Of a stretch of 64,000 nucleotides of DNA, positions 16,032 to 24,318 are shown piece by piece. The stretch comes from an uncultured Clostridia bacterium. GTDB lineage: Bacteria > Bacillota > Clostridia > Christensenellales > Borkfalkiaceae. The notes below the pieces were generated by a model, which saw nothing but the letters and a program-made list of their open reading frames with translations, was not told the origin of the DNA and ran no database searches. Position 1 is the first letter of the stretch; the number at the start of each line of letters is the position of its first letter. Where the stretch lies: NCBI GenBank assembly GCA_947624215.1, contig CANQJJ010000002.1, forward strand, positions 28,860 through 92,859, in the 5' to 3' direction. A program made the position numbers and the translations under genes.

Positions 16032-17396
16032 CTATTCCTTATTTTTCAGATATGCGTCGATGGCGCGCGCAGCCGTCCTCCCCGCTCCCATCGCAAGGAT
16101 GACCGTTGCAGCCCCCGTTACGGCGTCCCCGCCCGCATAAACCCCGTCAAGCTCGGTCTTCCCGTCTTCGTCGGCTACGATCTCACCGTGCGGTTTGAAG
16201 GCGATGCCCTTCGTCGTACGGGCAATGAGCGGATTGGGAGACGTGCCGAGCGCGGGGATGATGCAGTCTGCGTCCAGCCGCACCGTCTCGTCCGTGGGGA
16301 TGGGTCGCCTTCTCCCGGTGGGGTCGGGCTCCCCGAGCTGCATCCGCGTGCACAGAAGCCCGCAGACGTCGCCGTTCTCCGCCAATACTTCCTTCGGGCT
16401 CAACAGAAAATCAAATACGACCCCTTCCTCTTTGGCATGCGCGATCTCCTCTTTGCGGGCAGGCAATTCCTCCTCTGTTCTGCGGTAGACGACCGTCACT
16501 TCCGCCCCCAGCCTGCGGGCACAGCGCGCCGCGTCCATCGCAACGTTGCCCCCTCCCACCACGAGCACTTTTCGGGCACGGAAGACGGGCGTTTCGGCGT
16601 TCTCCTCATAGGCCTTCATGAGGTTGATCCGCGTCAGGTATTCGTTTGCGGAAAACACGCCGCGCGCATTCTCCCCGGGAATATGCATAAATTTGGGAAG
16701 GCCCGCCCCCGTGCCGAGAAAGACGGCTTCGTAGCCCTCCTCAAACAATTCCTCCACGGACTCCGTGCATCCGATCACAGAGTTCAGAACAAACTGCACG
16801 CCCTGCGCTTCAAGCTCGGAGATCTCCCTCTGCACGATCTCCTTGGGCAGACGAAATGCGGGGATCCCATAGACGAGCACTCCCCCGGCCTTATGGAGCG
16901 CCTCAAAGACCGTGACGCGATAGCCGCGCTTTGCGAGTTCCCCCGCGCAGGAGAGACCGGCGGGCCCGGAGCCCACGACGGCAACGCGGCGTCCCGTCTG
17001 CTCCACGGCGGAGGTTGGAGCGTGGGCCATGTGATGATCGGCGGCAAACCGTTCGAGCGCCCCGATCGCCACGGGCTCCCCCTTGATGCCGCACACGCAG
17101 TTGCCCTCGCATTGGCGTTCCTGCGGGCAGACCCTGCCGCACACCGCGGGAAGTGCATTCGTTGCGCGGATGATCCGGTAGGCCTCTTCAAAGTTTCTGT
17201 TTGCGATCTCTTGGATAAACGCGGGGATCTGTACCCCGACGGGACAGCCCGCCGTACACGGTTTTGTCTTGCACCTCAGGCAACGGTTGGCCTCGGCGAC
17301 CGCCGTCTCCTCGGAATATCCCGCAACAACTTCCCGAAAATTTCCGATCCGTTCCGACGGGTCTCTCACAGCCGCCGCATGTCTTGCAGTTTTCAT
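16032..17396 (-). CDS. nfnB: NfnB-like subunit: NADPH-binding flavoprotein with two [4Fe-4S] clusters (GltD-like)
   Basis: 454 aa from MKTARHAAAVRDPSER, one base after the partner gene's stop. The N-terminus carries two Cys groups, CLRCKTKPCTAGCP and CGRVCPQERQCEGNC, for [4Fe-4S] clusters. FAD motif GSGPAGLSCAGELAKRGY lies near residue 137, NADP motif GGGNVAMDAARCARRLG near 280, and the closing FAD motif GGDAVTGAATVILAMGAGR near the end. Alone it reads as a glutamate-synthase small subunit or SudA, but adjacency to a dihydroorotate-dehydrogenase-K-like partner with a [2Fe-2S] site is the signature of NfnAB, the bifurcating NADH-dependent ferredoxin:NADP+ oxidoreductase. Assignment rests on this pairing. 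Confidence 0.88.
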   Translation of the reverse strand: MKTARHAAAVRDPSERIGNFREVVAGYSEETAVAEANRCLRCKTKPCTAGCPVGVQIPAFIQEIANRNFEEAYRIIRATNALPAVCGRVCPQERQCEGNCVCGIKGEPVAIGALERFAADHHMAHAPTSAVEQTGRRVAVVGSGPAGLSCAGELAKRGYRVTVFEALHKAGGVLVYGIPAFRLPKEIVQREISELEAQGVQFVLNSVIGCTESVEELFEEGYEAVFLGTGAGLPKFMHIPGENARGVFSANEYLTRINLMKAYEENAETPVFRARKVLVVGGGNVAMDAARCARRLGAEVTVVYRRTEEELPARKEEIAHAKEEGVVFDFLLSPKEVLAENGDVCGLLCTRMQLGEPDPTGRRRPIPTDETVRLDADCIIPALGTSPNPLIARTTKGIAFKPHGEIVADEDGKTELDGVYAGGDAVTGAATVILAMGAGRTAARAIDAYLKNKE

Positions 17397-17397
17397 C

Positions 17398-18240
17398 TCA
17401 ATCGTCACGCTCCCTCTTCCGGTATAAGTTACAGTGACGCTCGCGCGCCTCGTTCTCAAACTCTTTATATGTCCCTGCGCGCAAGATCGCCTCGTCGAAA
17501 TCAATGCTGTGCGCATCGAAGTCTGGCCCGTCCACGCACGCAAAGCGCATCTCCCCGTCTACGGTGACGCGGCAGCAACCGCACATGCCCGTCCCGTCGA
17601 TCATGATGGGATTCATGCTCGCAATCGTATGTACGCCGTAGGGACGCGTCGCCGCGGCGACAAATTTCATCATGACAAGCGGCCCCACGGTAAATACAGC
17701 GTCAAACTTTTCCCCCGCGGCCAGCAACCGTTCGAGCGGCAGACAAACGTTCCCGTGTTCTCCATGGGAACCGTCATCCGTCGTCACATACAACTTATCG
17801 GAAACGGCGCGGAATTCCTCTTCGAGGATGACAAGCGAACGGTTGCGAAAACCGATGATGGAAATGACCTCCGCCCCCTGCCCCGCAAGCGCTCTCGCCA
17901 CAGGCAGGGCAATGGCACAGCCGACGCCGCCCCCCACGACCGCAACGCGTTTCAGCCCTTCAACGGGAGTGGGATTGCCGAGCGGCCCGACGAGATCGGG
18001 GATCTCCTCTCCTACCCGCAAGCCGGAAAGTCTCATCGTCGTTCCGCCCACGACCTGAAAAATGAGCTCGATCGCGCCGTCCGAGGCGCCTGCGATCGTA
18101 AGCGGGATGCGCTCGCCCCTCCCGTTTGCGCGCAATATGACAAACTGCCCCGCCTTCGCCTTTGCCGCAATGCGGGGAGCTTCTACTTTGATCCGCACGA
18201 CGCTTTCATTGAGCTGTTCGCGCTCTATGATACGATTCAT
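17398..18240 (-). CDS. nfnA: NfnA-like subunit: FAD/NAD-binding, [2Fe-2S] ferredoxin reductase-type protein
   Basis: 280 aa from MNRIIEREQLNESVV; CAGGTGAG lies four bases before the ATG. An N-terminal FAD beta-barrel (FVILRANGRGERIPLTIAG) is followed by the NAD domain (VAVVGGGVGCAIALPVARAL). A C-terminal Cys group MCGCCRV...FACVDGP is the [2Fe-2S] site also found in PyrK. Paired with the nfnB-like gene one base downstream. In NfnAB this small subunit binds NADH and the FAD near its cluster. No ferredoxin gene is adjacent. Own consensus promoter at 18270-18298. Confidence 0.88.
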   Translation of the reverse strand: MNRIIEREQLNESVVRIKVEAPRIAAKAKAGQFVILRANGRGERIPLTIAGASDGAIELIFQVVGGTTMRLSGLRVGEEIPDLVGPLGNPTPVEGLKRVAVVGGGVGCAIALPVARALAGQGAEVISIIGFRNRSLVILEEEFRAVSDKLYVTTDDGSHGEHGNVCLPLERLLAAGEKFDAVFTVGPLVMMKFVAAATRPYGVHTIASMNPIMIDGTGMCGCCRVTVDGEMRFACVDGPDFDAHSIDFDEAILRAGTYKEFENEARERHCNLYRKRERDD

Positions 18241-18269
18241 TTGCTCACCTGCCAAATATTCTGCCTAAT

Positions 18270-18298
18270 ATTATAGCGGCGGCACGGGATTTTGTCAA
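18270..18298 (-). promoter_or_regulatory. Sigma-A promoter of the nfnAB-cwlD operon
   Basis: Minus strand TTGACA, 17-base spacer, TATAAT: a full consensus match, about 30 bases from the nfnA start. It faces away from the degV promoter about 40 bases to the right. Confidence 0.88.
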
Positions 18299-18336
18299 CC
18301 TGCGATATAATATTTTTGAAAAGTGCCTCCGAACGT

Positions 18337-18365
18337 TTGACACGCACGGAAAAAGAGTGTATAAT
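18337..18365 (+). promoter_or_regulatory. Sigma-A promoter of degV
   Basis: Full consensus TTGACA, 17-base spacer, TATAAT on the + strand. The ribosome site GGGAGAG and the ATG follow about 30 bases later. Confidence 0.9.
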
Positions 18366-18401
18366 GTTACGAAAGTAAACAAATTTATTGGGAGAGTTTC
18401 T

Positions 18402-19271
18402 ATGGCGAACGTCAAGATCGTCACCGACTCGAACAGCGGCATCACGCAAAAGGAAGCGGAAAAACTGGGAATTTTTGTGCTTCCGATGCCCTTTTTGATC
18501 GACGGTGAAGAATTCTTCGAGGATATCAACCTCACGCAACCTCAATTCTATGAACACCTTCGGGGAGATGCCGCCGTTTCGACGTCTCAACCCTCCACGC
18601 TGAACGTCACGGAGCTCTGGGAAAAGCTCCTCGCCGACGGCAGTGAGATCGTACACATCCCCATGTCGAGCGGGCTTTCCGAGTCCTGTCACACGGCAGA
18701 ACGGCTCTCGAAAGACTACGGCGGCAGGGTGCATGTCGTCGATAACCAGCGCATCTCCATAACCCAAAAGCAGAGCGTCTACGATGCGCTCACGCTCGCG
18801 GGACAGGGCAAGACGGCATCGGAGATCAAGGAGATCCTCCTCAAAACCAAGTTCGACAGCAGCATCTACATTTCTCTCGACACGCTGAAATACCTGAAAA
18901 AGGGCGGGCGGCTCACTCCTGCCGCGGCGCTCGTCGGCTCGCTCCTTCGCATCAAGCCCGTCTTGCAGATCCAGGGCGAAAAGCTCGACGCCTTCAAAAA
19001 GGTGCACACGCTCAAACAGGCCAAGGAAGTGATGATCGCGGCCGTACGAAACGACTTGGAGACGCGTTTCCGTGAATATGCAGAGGCGGGAGAGATGACG
19101 ATCGCCGTCGCGCATACGCAAAATTATGAGGAGGCGGAGATCTTTTTGGCAGAACTTGCCGCGGCATTCCCCTGTTGCAAGGCAACTTTCTCCGATCCCC
19201 TCTCGCTCTCCGTCTCCTGCCACATCGGCCCCGGGGCATTGGCAGTCGCCTGCACCCGCGAGCTCAAATAA
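18402..19271 (+). CDS. DegV family fatty-acid-binding protein
   Basis: 289 aa from MANVKIVTDSNSGIT, with GGGAGAG eight bases upstream. DegV/FakB proteins bind a fatty acid and can present it to the kinase FakA for phosphorylation. Visible motifs: KIVTDSNSGI near the N-terminus, SQPSTLNV (lipid-head region), IPMSSGLSESCHTAERLSK, and GGRLTPAAALVGSLLRIKPVL in the C-terminal domain. Monocistronic with its own promoter. A weak stem (GTCCT/AGGAC with a T-rich tail) in the 38-base gap to convergent rarA may end both. Whether it serves FakA here is unknown, as no fakA is in the window. Confidence 0.92.
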   Translation: MANVKIVTDSNSGITQKEAEKLGIFVLPMPFLIDGEEFFEDINLTQPQFYEHLRGDAAVSTSQPSTLNVTELWEKLLADGSEIVHIPMSSGLSESCHTAERLSKDYGGRVHVVDNQRISITQKQSVYDALTLAGQGKTASEIKEILLKTKFDSSIYISLDTLKYLKKGGRLTPAAALVGSLLRIKPVLQIQGEKLDAFKKVHTLKQAKEVMIAAVRNDLETRFREYAEAGEMTIAVAHTQNYEEAEIFLAELAAAFPCCKATFSDPLSLSVSCHIGPGALAVACTRELK

Positions 19272-19309
19272 AGAAAATGTCCTCTCCTATCAAAGAAAGG
19301 ACTTGATTT

Positions 19310-20629
19310 TTACTTTTTCTTCCCTTTGCGCCTTCGGATCTCGCGGACTTCCGCCTCGTATCCCCTTTCCGAGGGAGTGTAGTATACTCTGTCTTTGAGG
19401 GAATCTGGAAGATATTGCTGTTCGACATACCCGCCGTGATCGTGCGGGTATTTATATTTTGCGCTGTCCGCCTTCATCTGCCGATCTCCATAGGAGCTAT
19501 CGCGAAGATATTTGGGGATCGCGTCGTCGGGAGCGTCTTTGGCGTCTGCACGCGCCGCCTCCATTGCCGTGACGACGGTATTGCTCTTCTCGGCCTCGCA
19601 GACATAGATGATGGCCTCCGTGAGGGGCAGCAATCCCTCCGGGTAGCCCATATTCTTGAATGCGGTGAGCGCCGATACGGCCATGACGAGCGCCTGCGGG
19701 TCTGCCATTCCCACATCCTCCGCGGCATGCGCGATGAGACGGCGGATGACGAGGAGCGGATCGCATCCCCCTTCGATGAGCCGCATGGCATAGTAGAGCG
19801 CCGCATTGGCATCGCTTCCGCGCAAGGATTTGCAAAAAGCGGAGAGGATGTCGTAATAGAGATCTTCGTTATACGAGAGCGCCCTTCGCTGGATGGATTG
19901 CTCGGCGTCTGCAAGCGTGACGCGGATCTTGCCGTCTTCATCGGGTGCGGTGGTCAGCACGGCGAGCTCCAAGGCATTGTAAGCCGTTCTGAGATCCCCG
20001 CCCGCCGCGGAGGCAAGGTGCGCCATCGCGTCCTCATCCACCTCCGCATTGTAAGACCCCAAGCCCCTGCGTTTGTCGTGCAAGGCGCGTTCGAGGGCTC
20101 CGCGGATCTCCTGCGCCGTCAATTGTTCAAAGTGGAAGACGCGGCAACGCGAAACGATGGCGGGCGTCATGGAGGCGTAGGGATTTTCCGTCGTCGACCC
20201 GATAAAGAGGATCGTCCCCTGTTCGATCGCGGGCAGGAGGGAATCGGACTGCGTCTTATTGAAGCGATGGCACTCGTCGAGCATGAGATAGGTGCGCTTC
20301 CCAAACATTTTCAGCAGGTCCCGCGCCCGTTCGACGGCCTTCTTGACGTCTGCCACGCCCGCATTGACGGCGTTCAGCTTGATGAATTCCCCGTTGGTCT
20401 GCGCCGCGATGATATTGGCGAGCGTCGTCTTTCCGCAACCGGGCGGTCCCCAGAAGATGCAACTTCCGAGGCGGTCGAGCGCGATCGCACGGCGGAGAAG
20501 CGAGCCCTCCGCGATGAGATGGCTCTGCCCGACGAAGTCCTTCAATGTGGAGGCACGCATGCGCTCGGCGAGCGGCTTGGCGCGTTCCTCGTTGTCGTTG
20601 AAATCAAAGAGATCCATCTCCCCGCTCAC
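19310..20629 (-). CDS. rarA: Replication-associated recombination protein A (RarA/MgsA AAA+ ATPase)
   Basis: AAA+ ATPase of the clamp-loader/RuvB class acting at stalled forks. 439 aa, starting at a GTG that overlaps the ylbK stop (GTGA); the ATG four codons later (MDLFDF) is the alternative. Motifs: DFVGQSHL, Walker A GPPGCGKTTLAN near residues 61-72, Walker B LMLDECHRF, sensor GSTTENPYASMTPAIVSRC, and the C-terminal tetramerisation part with YKYPHDHGGYVEQQYLP, a family hallmark. The basic tail ends RRRKGKKK. Confidence 0.95.
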   Translation of the reverse strand: MSGEMDLFDFNDNEERAKPLAERMRASTLKDFVGQSHLIAEGSLLRRAIALDRLGSCIFWGPPGCGKTTLANIIAAQTNGEFIKLNAVNAGVADVKKAVERARDLLKMFGKRTYLMLDECHRFNKTQSDSLLPAIEQGTILFIGSTTENPYASMTPAIVSRCRVFHFEQLTAQEIRGALERALHDKRRGLGSYNAEVDEDAMAHLASAAGGDLRTAYNALELAVLTTAPDEDGKIRVTLADAEQSIQRRALSYNEDLYYDILSAFCKSLRGSDANAALYYAMRLIEGGCDPLLVIRRLIAHAAEDVGMADPQALVMAVSALTAFKNMGYPEGLLPLTEAIIYVCEAEKSNTVVTAMEAARADAKDAPDDAIPKYLRDSSYGDRQMKADSAKYKYPHDHGGYVEQQYLPDSLKDRVYYTPSERGYEAEVREIRRRKGKKK

Positions 20630-21399
20630 AGCAACGAACGGATGATGTCTGCCTTGGCTTTCCCGAGTTCATACCCCTTTTCATAGGCGAAATCGAGATC
20701 GCGCACCGCATATTGGTCCATGCTGCCGAGCTTGGGCTCCAGCCAAAGATCGACGTATTTGCGCATGATGTGTTTTCTCTGCGTCGTCCGCGTATCCATG
20801 ATGTCGATACAGCGGAGCAACGTGTCTACAAGATTGCCCTTGACCTCTTTTACCATGAGATTGCCGAGCACATCGACGGCCACGATGACCTCCGCGCCCA
20901 TTCTGCGCAACTCGCGCGTGGGAACGCGTTCGAGGATCCCGCCGTCCACGAGCATCTTGTATTTCCCGACCGAGGCGGGCGTAAAGACGCCCGGGATCGA
21001 GCTCGAAGCAATGACGGAATCGACGACGCTCCCCTCCCGCAAAACGGCAACGCGGCCCTTGATGATGTCCGTCGCGACACAGGCAAAGGGGATCTCCAAT
21101 TCGTCGAAGTTCTTCTCCCCCATGACGGAGACGATGCGCTTTCTCGCCTTATCCATCTTCATGAGCCCGCCCCTGTTCAGGCTGAGGGAGGCGAGGTCGA
21201 ATAATTTGAGGTCAATGACGGCGTCCTTCATCGCTTGCGGCGTAACACCCGCGCAATAGCAGCCCCCGACGATGGAGCCCATGGAGCAACCCGTGACGAA
21301 ATCGGGGCGGATCCCCTCTTCCTCCAACGCTTGCAGAAAGCCGATATGGGCGACTCCGCGCGAGCCGCCCGCGCCGAGTGCCAATCCTAACTTTTTCAT
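20626..21399 (-). CDS. ylbK: Patatin-like phospholipase, YlbK/RssA type
   Basis: Serine lipid acyl hydrolase family. 257 aa from MKKLGLALGAGGSRG; AGGAGG lies five bases before the ATG. The oxyanion loop is GAGGSRGVAHIG, the nucleophile is in GCSMGS (GxSxG), and the catalytic Asp is in LVDGGILERVP. In Bacillus ylbK follows ylbJ. Here it lies beside ylbJ but in the opposite direction, 31 bases apart. Cotranscribed with rarA. Its substrate is not known. A second patatin occurs at 41277-42134. Confidence 0.9.
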   Translation of the reverse strand: MKKLGLALGAGGSRGVAHIGFLQALEEEGIRPDFVTGCSMGSIVGGCYCAGVTPQAMKDAVIDLKLFDLASLSLNRGGLMKMDKARKRIVSVMGEKNFDELEIPFACVATDIIKGRVAVLREGSVVDSVIASSSIPGVFTPASVGKYKMLVDGGILERVPTRELRRMGAEVIVAVDVLGNLMVKEVKGNLVDTLLRCIDIMDTRTTQRKHIMRKYVDLWLEPKLGSMDQYAVRDLDFAYEKGYELGKAKADIIRSLL

Positions 21400-21430
21400 A
21401 TTATCCTCCTCTTTCGCATATGTAGTGCAT

Positions 21431-22366
21431 ATGATACGTTCCCGTAAAATCGCGTCTGCCCTGCTCACGTTGGCAGTGGCCGTTGCGATCATACTTTTTC
21501 TCGCCTTTCCCGCGCGCTATTCTGCGAGCGTCCGCGAGGGGATCATGCTCTGGGCGACAAGCGTTTTGCCCGCCACGCTCCCCTTTCTCTTTCTCACGGC
21601 GCTGCTCACGCAACAAAAACTCTTTGCGCGCTTTACGAAATTGTTTTCTCCCGTCTCGGAGAAAATCTTCGGCGTGTCCGCGGCGGGCGCATGTTGCATG
21701 CTCATCTCCGCGGTCTCGGGATACCCCGTCGGGGCAAGGACAGTGCTCGATCTCACAACTGCGGGACGGCTCGGCGACGGGGAAAAATTCCGCACCGCCG
21801 TCCTATCCACCACCACGGGCCCTGCGTTTCTCGTCGGAGCCGTCGGCTTCGGGATGTTCCGCAGCGCCGCGGCAGGATGGCTCCTGTTCGGCGCGCATCT
21901 CGTCGGCGTATACAGCGTCGGCATCTTTCTGCGTCTGCGCCTGCATGAAAGTCCCCGAACGGCTCCCATGCCCGAAAAACCGCCCTTTACCCTCTCCGAG
22001 ATCCTCTCGAATTCGGTGCTCTCCGCTCTGTGCGTCGGTGGTGCGATCGCGATCTTTTATGCTTTCGGGGCAATGATCTCGGACATCGGCGCCGCCCTTT
22101 CGCTCCCGCAGGAGATCACCGTCGTCCTGCGCGGGCTCCTCGAAATGACGAGCGGCTGTTCGTTGCTCGCGGCAACGCCTTCCCCGCTCTCGCTTGCACT
22201 GTGCTGCTTTTTCATCACGTTCGGCGGGCTCTGCGTCCTCGTCCAACAGCTGGCATTTCTGATCCCCGCAGGGATCCGCGCACCGCAGTTTGTCCTCATG
22301 AAGGTCATTCAGGGGCTCGTTGCGGCCGTGTGCGCATTCCTGTTTGCGTGGCTGTTCGGCTTTTAG
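21431..22366 (+). CDS. ylbJ: Sporulation-type integral membrane protein YlbJ
   Basis: 311 aa polytopic membrane protein of the YlbJ/nucleoside-recognition (gate domain) group. Helices include IASALLTLAVAVAIILFLAF, GIMLWATSVLPATLPFLFLTALL, GVSAAGACCMLISAVSGYPVGA and its C-terminal counterpart SLALCCFFITFGGLCVLVQQ. The internal repeat of a SGYPVGAR-like and a FGGLC-like segment is typical of the fold. In Bacillus YlbJ is made in the mother cell under sigma-E and is needed for heat-resistant spores. The start ATG has only a weak ribosome site. The 31-base divergent gap to ylbK is too short for two separate promoters, so at least one lies inside a neighbour. Confidence 0.85.
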   Translation: MIRSRKIASALLTLAVAVAIILFLAFPARYSASVREGIMLWATSVLPATLPFLFLTALLTQQKLFARFTKLFSPVSEKIFGVSAAGACCMLISAVSGYPVGARTVLDLTTAGRLGDGEKFRTAVLSTTTGPAFLVGAVGFGMFRSAAAGWLLFGAHLVGVYSVGIFLRLRLHESPRTAPMPEKPPFTLSEILSNSVLSALCVGGAIAIFYAFGAMISDIGAALSLPQEITVVLRGLLEMTSGCSLLAATPSPLSLALCCFFITFGGLCVLVQQLAFLIPAGIRAPQFVLMKVIQGLVAAVCAFLFAWLFGF

Positions 22367-22367
22367 C

Positions 22368-23189
22368 TCAGTGATATGCCCCGAGGACTTTGAACTCCTC
22401 GCAGTAAGCGCGGGCCTCGGAGATCGCCTTGCGGACCCACTCCGCCGAGATATCCCCCGCAAATTCAATGAAGAACCGGTATTGGTGGAAGGCGTTCTTC
22501 ACGGGCCGCGACTGGATCCTCGTCAGGTTGAGGCCGTGGCGGAGGAAAATTTTCAAAAGCCCGAGAAGAGAACCGGGCTTGTCCGCACAGACGGCCGAAA
22601 AGAAGACCATCGCGCTTGAAGAAGGCAACTCGCCGCGGCGCTCCACGAGCACAAAGCGCGTGAGATTCCCCTTGTCGTCCGCGATATTTTCCCTCGACAG
22701 CACGACGCCCGCACGCGACACATGCGCGCCGACAACGCCCGCGGAATGGTCGTTCAACTTATCCAAACTCTCCGCCGTGGACATCGTGTGGATCAACTCC
22801 GCCTGCGGGAAATGCGTGCCGAGGTATTCCGAACATTGTCCGATGGCCTGCTCGTGGGAATAGATGCAACGGATGTCCTCGGGCTTTACCCCTTCGAGCG
22901 TCGCCAAGCGGTGGTCGATGGAGAGCGGGAATTCCTGCACGGCAAAGATGTCCTTCTCTTCGAGGAGATCGAGGCATTCGAGGATCCCGCCGTTCAAAGA
23001 ATTTTCAACGGGAAGAACGGCATTATCCACCTTCCCGTCGAGGAGCATTTGCACGGCCTCGGCAAAGGTATGGCTCAATACGATGTCCGCATCCTTGCAC
23101 ATGCCTCTCGCCGCAACTTCGGAATAACTTCCCTCGGGGCCGAGACAGCTCACGCGCCACCCGACCCTGTTTTTCTCTTGATTTTCCAT
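22368..23189 (-). CDS. pheA: Prephenate dehydratase
   Basis: Converts prephenate to phenylpyruvate in phenylalanine synthesis. 273 aa from MENQEKNRVGWRVSCLGPEGSYSE; GGAG lies nine bases upstream. The catalytic domain has LGPEGSYSEVAARG, VLPVENSLNGGI, and the TRF substrate motif in LTRFVLVER. The C-terminal ACT domain begins at MVFFSAVCADKPGSLLGLLKIF and includes LTRIQSRP (an ESRP-like Phe-binding site), so feedback control by Phe is likely. Stand-alone with no chorismate mutase domain. It lies 100 bases after aroF; the gap can fold into a branched RNA structure. It ends one base from convergent ylbJ. Confidence 0.95.
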   Translation of the reverse strand: MENQEKNRVGWRVSCLGPEGSYSEVAARGMCKDADIVLSHTFAEAVQMLLDGKVDNAVLPVENSLNGGILECLDLLEEKDIFAVQEFPLSIDHRLATLEGVKPEDIRCIYSHEQAIGQCSEYLGTHFPQAELIHTMSTAESLDKLNDHSAGVVGAHVSRAGVVLSRENIADDKGNLTRFVLVERRGELPSSSAMVFFSAVCADKPGSLLGLLKIFLRHGLNLTRIQSRPVKNAFHQYRFFIEFAGDISAEWVRKAISEARAYCEEFKVLGAYH

Positions 23190-23219
23190 TAGATATTTCT
23201 CCACAAATCATATAAATAG

Positions 23220-23280
23220 GCAGCCCGGGGCCTCCCCCACCGATGTGGGCACGATCACCGTGATAACATCTCCCGGCTGC
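23220..23280 (-). promoter_or_regulatory. Possible three-way RNA structure between aroF and pheA
   Basis: In the minus-strand transcript GCAGCCGGG and CCCGGGCTGC can pair (one bulged G) to close a 61-base element holding two small hairpins, ATCACGGTGAT and CCCACATCGGTGGG. The pheA ribosome site follows about 25 bases later. There is no U-tract, so it is not a simple terminator. It matches no riboswitch I know. It could be an RNase site, a stability element or chance. Confidence 0.35.
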
Positions 23281-23289
23281 ATGGATGTA

Positions 23290-24318
23290 CTAAATCTTTT
23301 CGGCAATGTCATAGATGAGCCGCTCGGTATCCTCCCACCCGAGACAAGGATCCGTGATGGACTGCCCGAAGACGACGTCGTGCTCCTGGCTCCCCTCCAC
23401 GAGGAAACTCTCAATCATGAACCCCTTGACGATCTTCTTGAAATCTCTGTCGTAGAGACGGTTTTGAAGCACCTCTTCCACGATGCGGACCTGCTGCCGG
23501 AAGCGCTTGCCCGAATTGGAATGGTTGGCGTCGATGATGATGGCGGGATTTTGGAGCGCCCCCTCGGGATCGGCATAGCTCTCCATGACTTGCATGACCG
23601 TCTCATAGTGGTAATTGGGGATATCGTTTCCGTAGTTATCGACGCGGCCGCGCAAGACCGCGTGCGCATAGGGATTCCCCTCCGTCCGCACCTGCCAATT
23701 GTGATACATGAACACCTGCGGGCTCTGGGCGGCATAGATGGAATTGATGAGCACGGGTATGCTTCCGCTCATGGGATTTTTGATGCCGACGGGCAGACCT
23801 ATCCCGCTTGAAACGAGCCTGTGCATCTGGTTTTCGCTCGACCGCGCACCGACGGCGACATAGGTGAGGAGGTCCTCGACATATGCGTAATTCTCGGGAT
23901 ACAGCATCTCATCCGCCGCGGACAGCCCCGATTCTTCGAGCGCGCCGAGCAAAAGCTCGCGGATGGTGCGGATCCCGCGCAACGTGTCTTCCTTGTGCTC
24001 GGGATCTGGCTGGGAGAACATGCCCTTATACCCCACACCGCGCGTGCGGGGTTTTGCCGTGTAGATACGGGGGATGAGCACGAGCTTGTCCTTGACGCGC
24101 TCGTTGAGCTTGCCGAGCCGCTTGACATATTCGAGAACGGGCTTGGGCTCATGCGCAGAGCACGGCCCAACGATCACGAGAAATTTATCCGAACGGCCTG
24201 CAATGATATCCGTTGCGAGTTTGTCACGCTCCCGCTTGATGCGGGCAAGCTCCGCGGGGATGGGATGTTCCGCAAGGATCTCTTCGGGCGAAGGGATCCT
24301 GATTTGTCTTTCAAACAT
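23290..24318 (-). CDS. aroF: 3-deoxy-D-arabino-heptulosonate 7-phosphate synthase, type I
   Basis: First step of aromatic biosynthesis: PEP plus erythrose 4-phosphate to DAHP. 342 aa of the AroAI-alpha (E. coli AroFGH-like) class. Motifs: FLVIVGPCSAHEP, IPRIYTAKPRTRGVGYKGMF (PEP site KPRT), GARSSENQMHR, GIKNPMSGSI, IIIDANHSNSGK and FMIESFLVEGSQ. The start overlaps the coaD end by 8 bases. With pheA downstream this makes a Phe-oriented pair detached from the main aro cluster at 36392-40317. Which amino acid inhibits it cannot be read from the sequence. Confidence 0.96.
   Translation of the reverse strand: MFERQIRIPSPEEILAEHPIPAELARIKRERDKLATDIIAGRSDKFLVIVGPCSAHEPKPVLEYVKRLGKLNERVKDKLVLIPRIYTAKPRTRGVGYKGMFSQPDPEHKEDTLRGIRTIRELLLGALEESGLSAADEMLYPENYAYVEDLLTYVAVGARSSENQMHRLVSSGIGLPVGIKNPMSGSIPVLINSIYAAQSPQVFMYHNWQVRTEGNPYAHAVLRGRVDNYGNDIPNYHYETVMQVMESYADPEGALQNPAIIIDANHSNSGKRFRQQVRIVEEVLQNRLYDRDFKKIVKGFMIESFLVEGSQEHDVVFGQSITDPCLGWEDTERLIYDIAEKI

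Noticed and set aside
15288..17567. 759-codon open frame on the + strand opposite nfnB and cwlD
   Set aside because: It is antisense to two genes with clear family motifs, has Arg/His/Pro-rich composition and no ribosome site; it is a by-product of GC-rich codon use.
19272..19309. Terminator between degV and rarA
   Set aside because: The only stem (GTCCT/AGGAC) is five pairs with a 14-base loop; too weak to list as a feature on its own.
23208..23285. 24-codon peptide MQPGDVITVIVP... as a pheA attenuation leader
   Set aside because: It contains no run of Phe codons (one Phe only) and no terminator/antiterminator pair with a U-tract follows.
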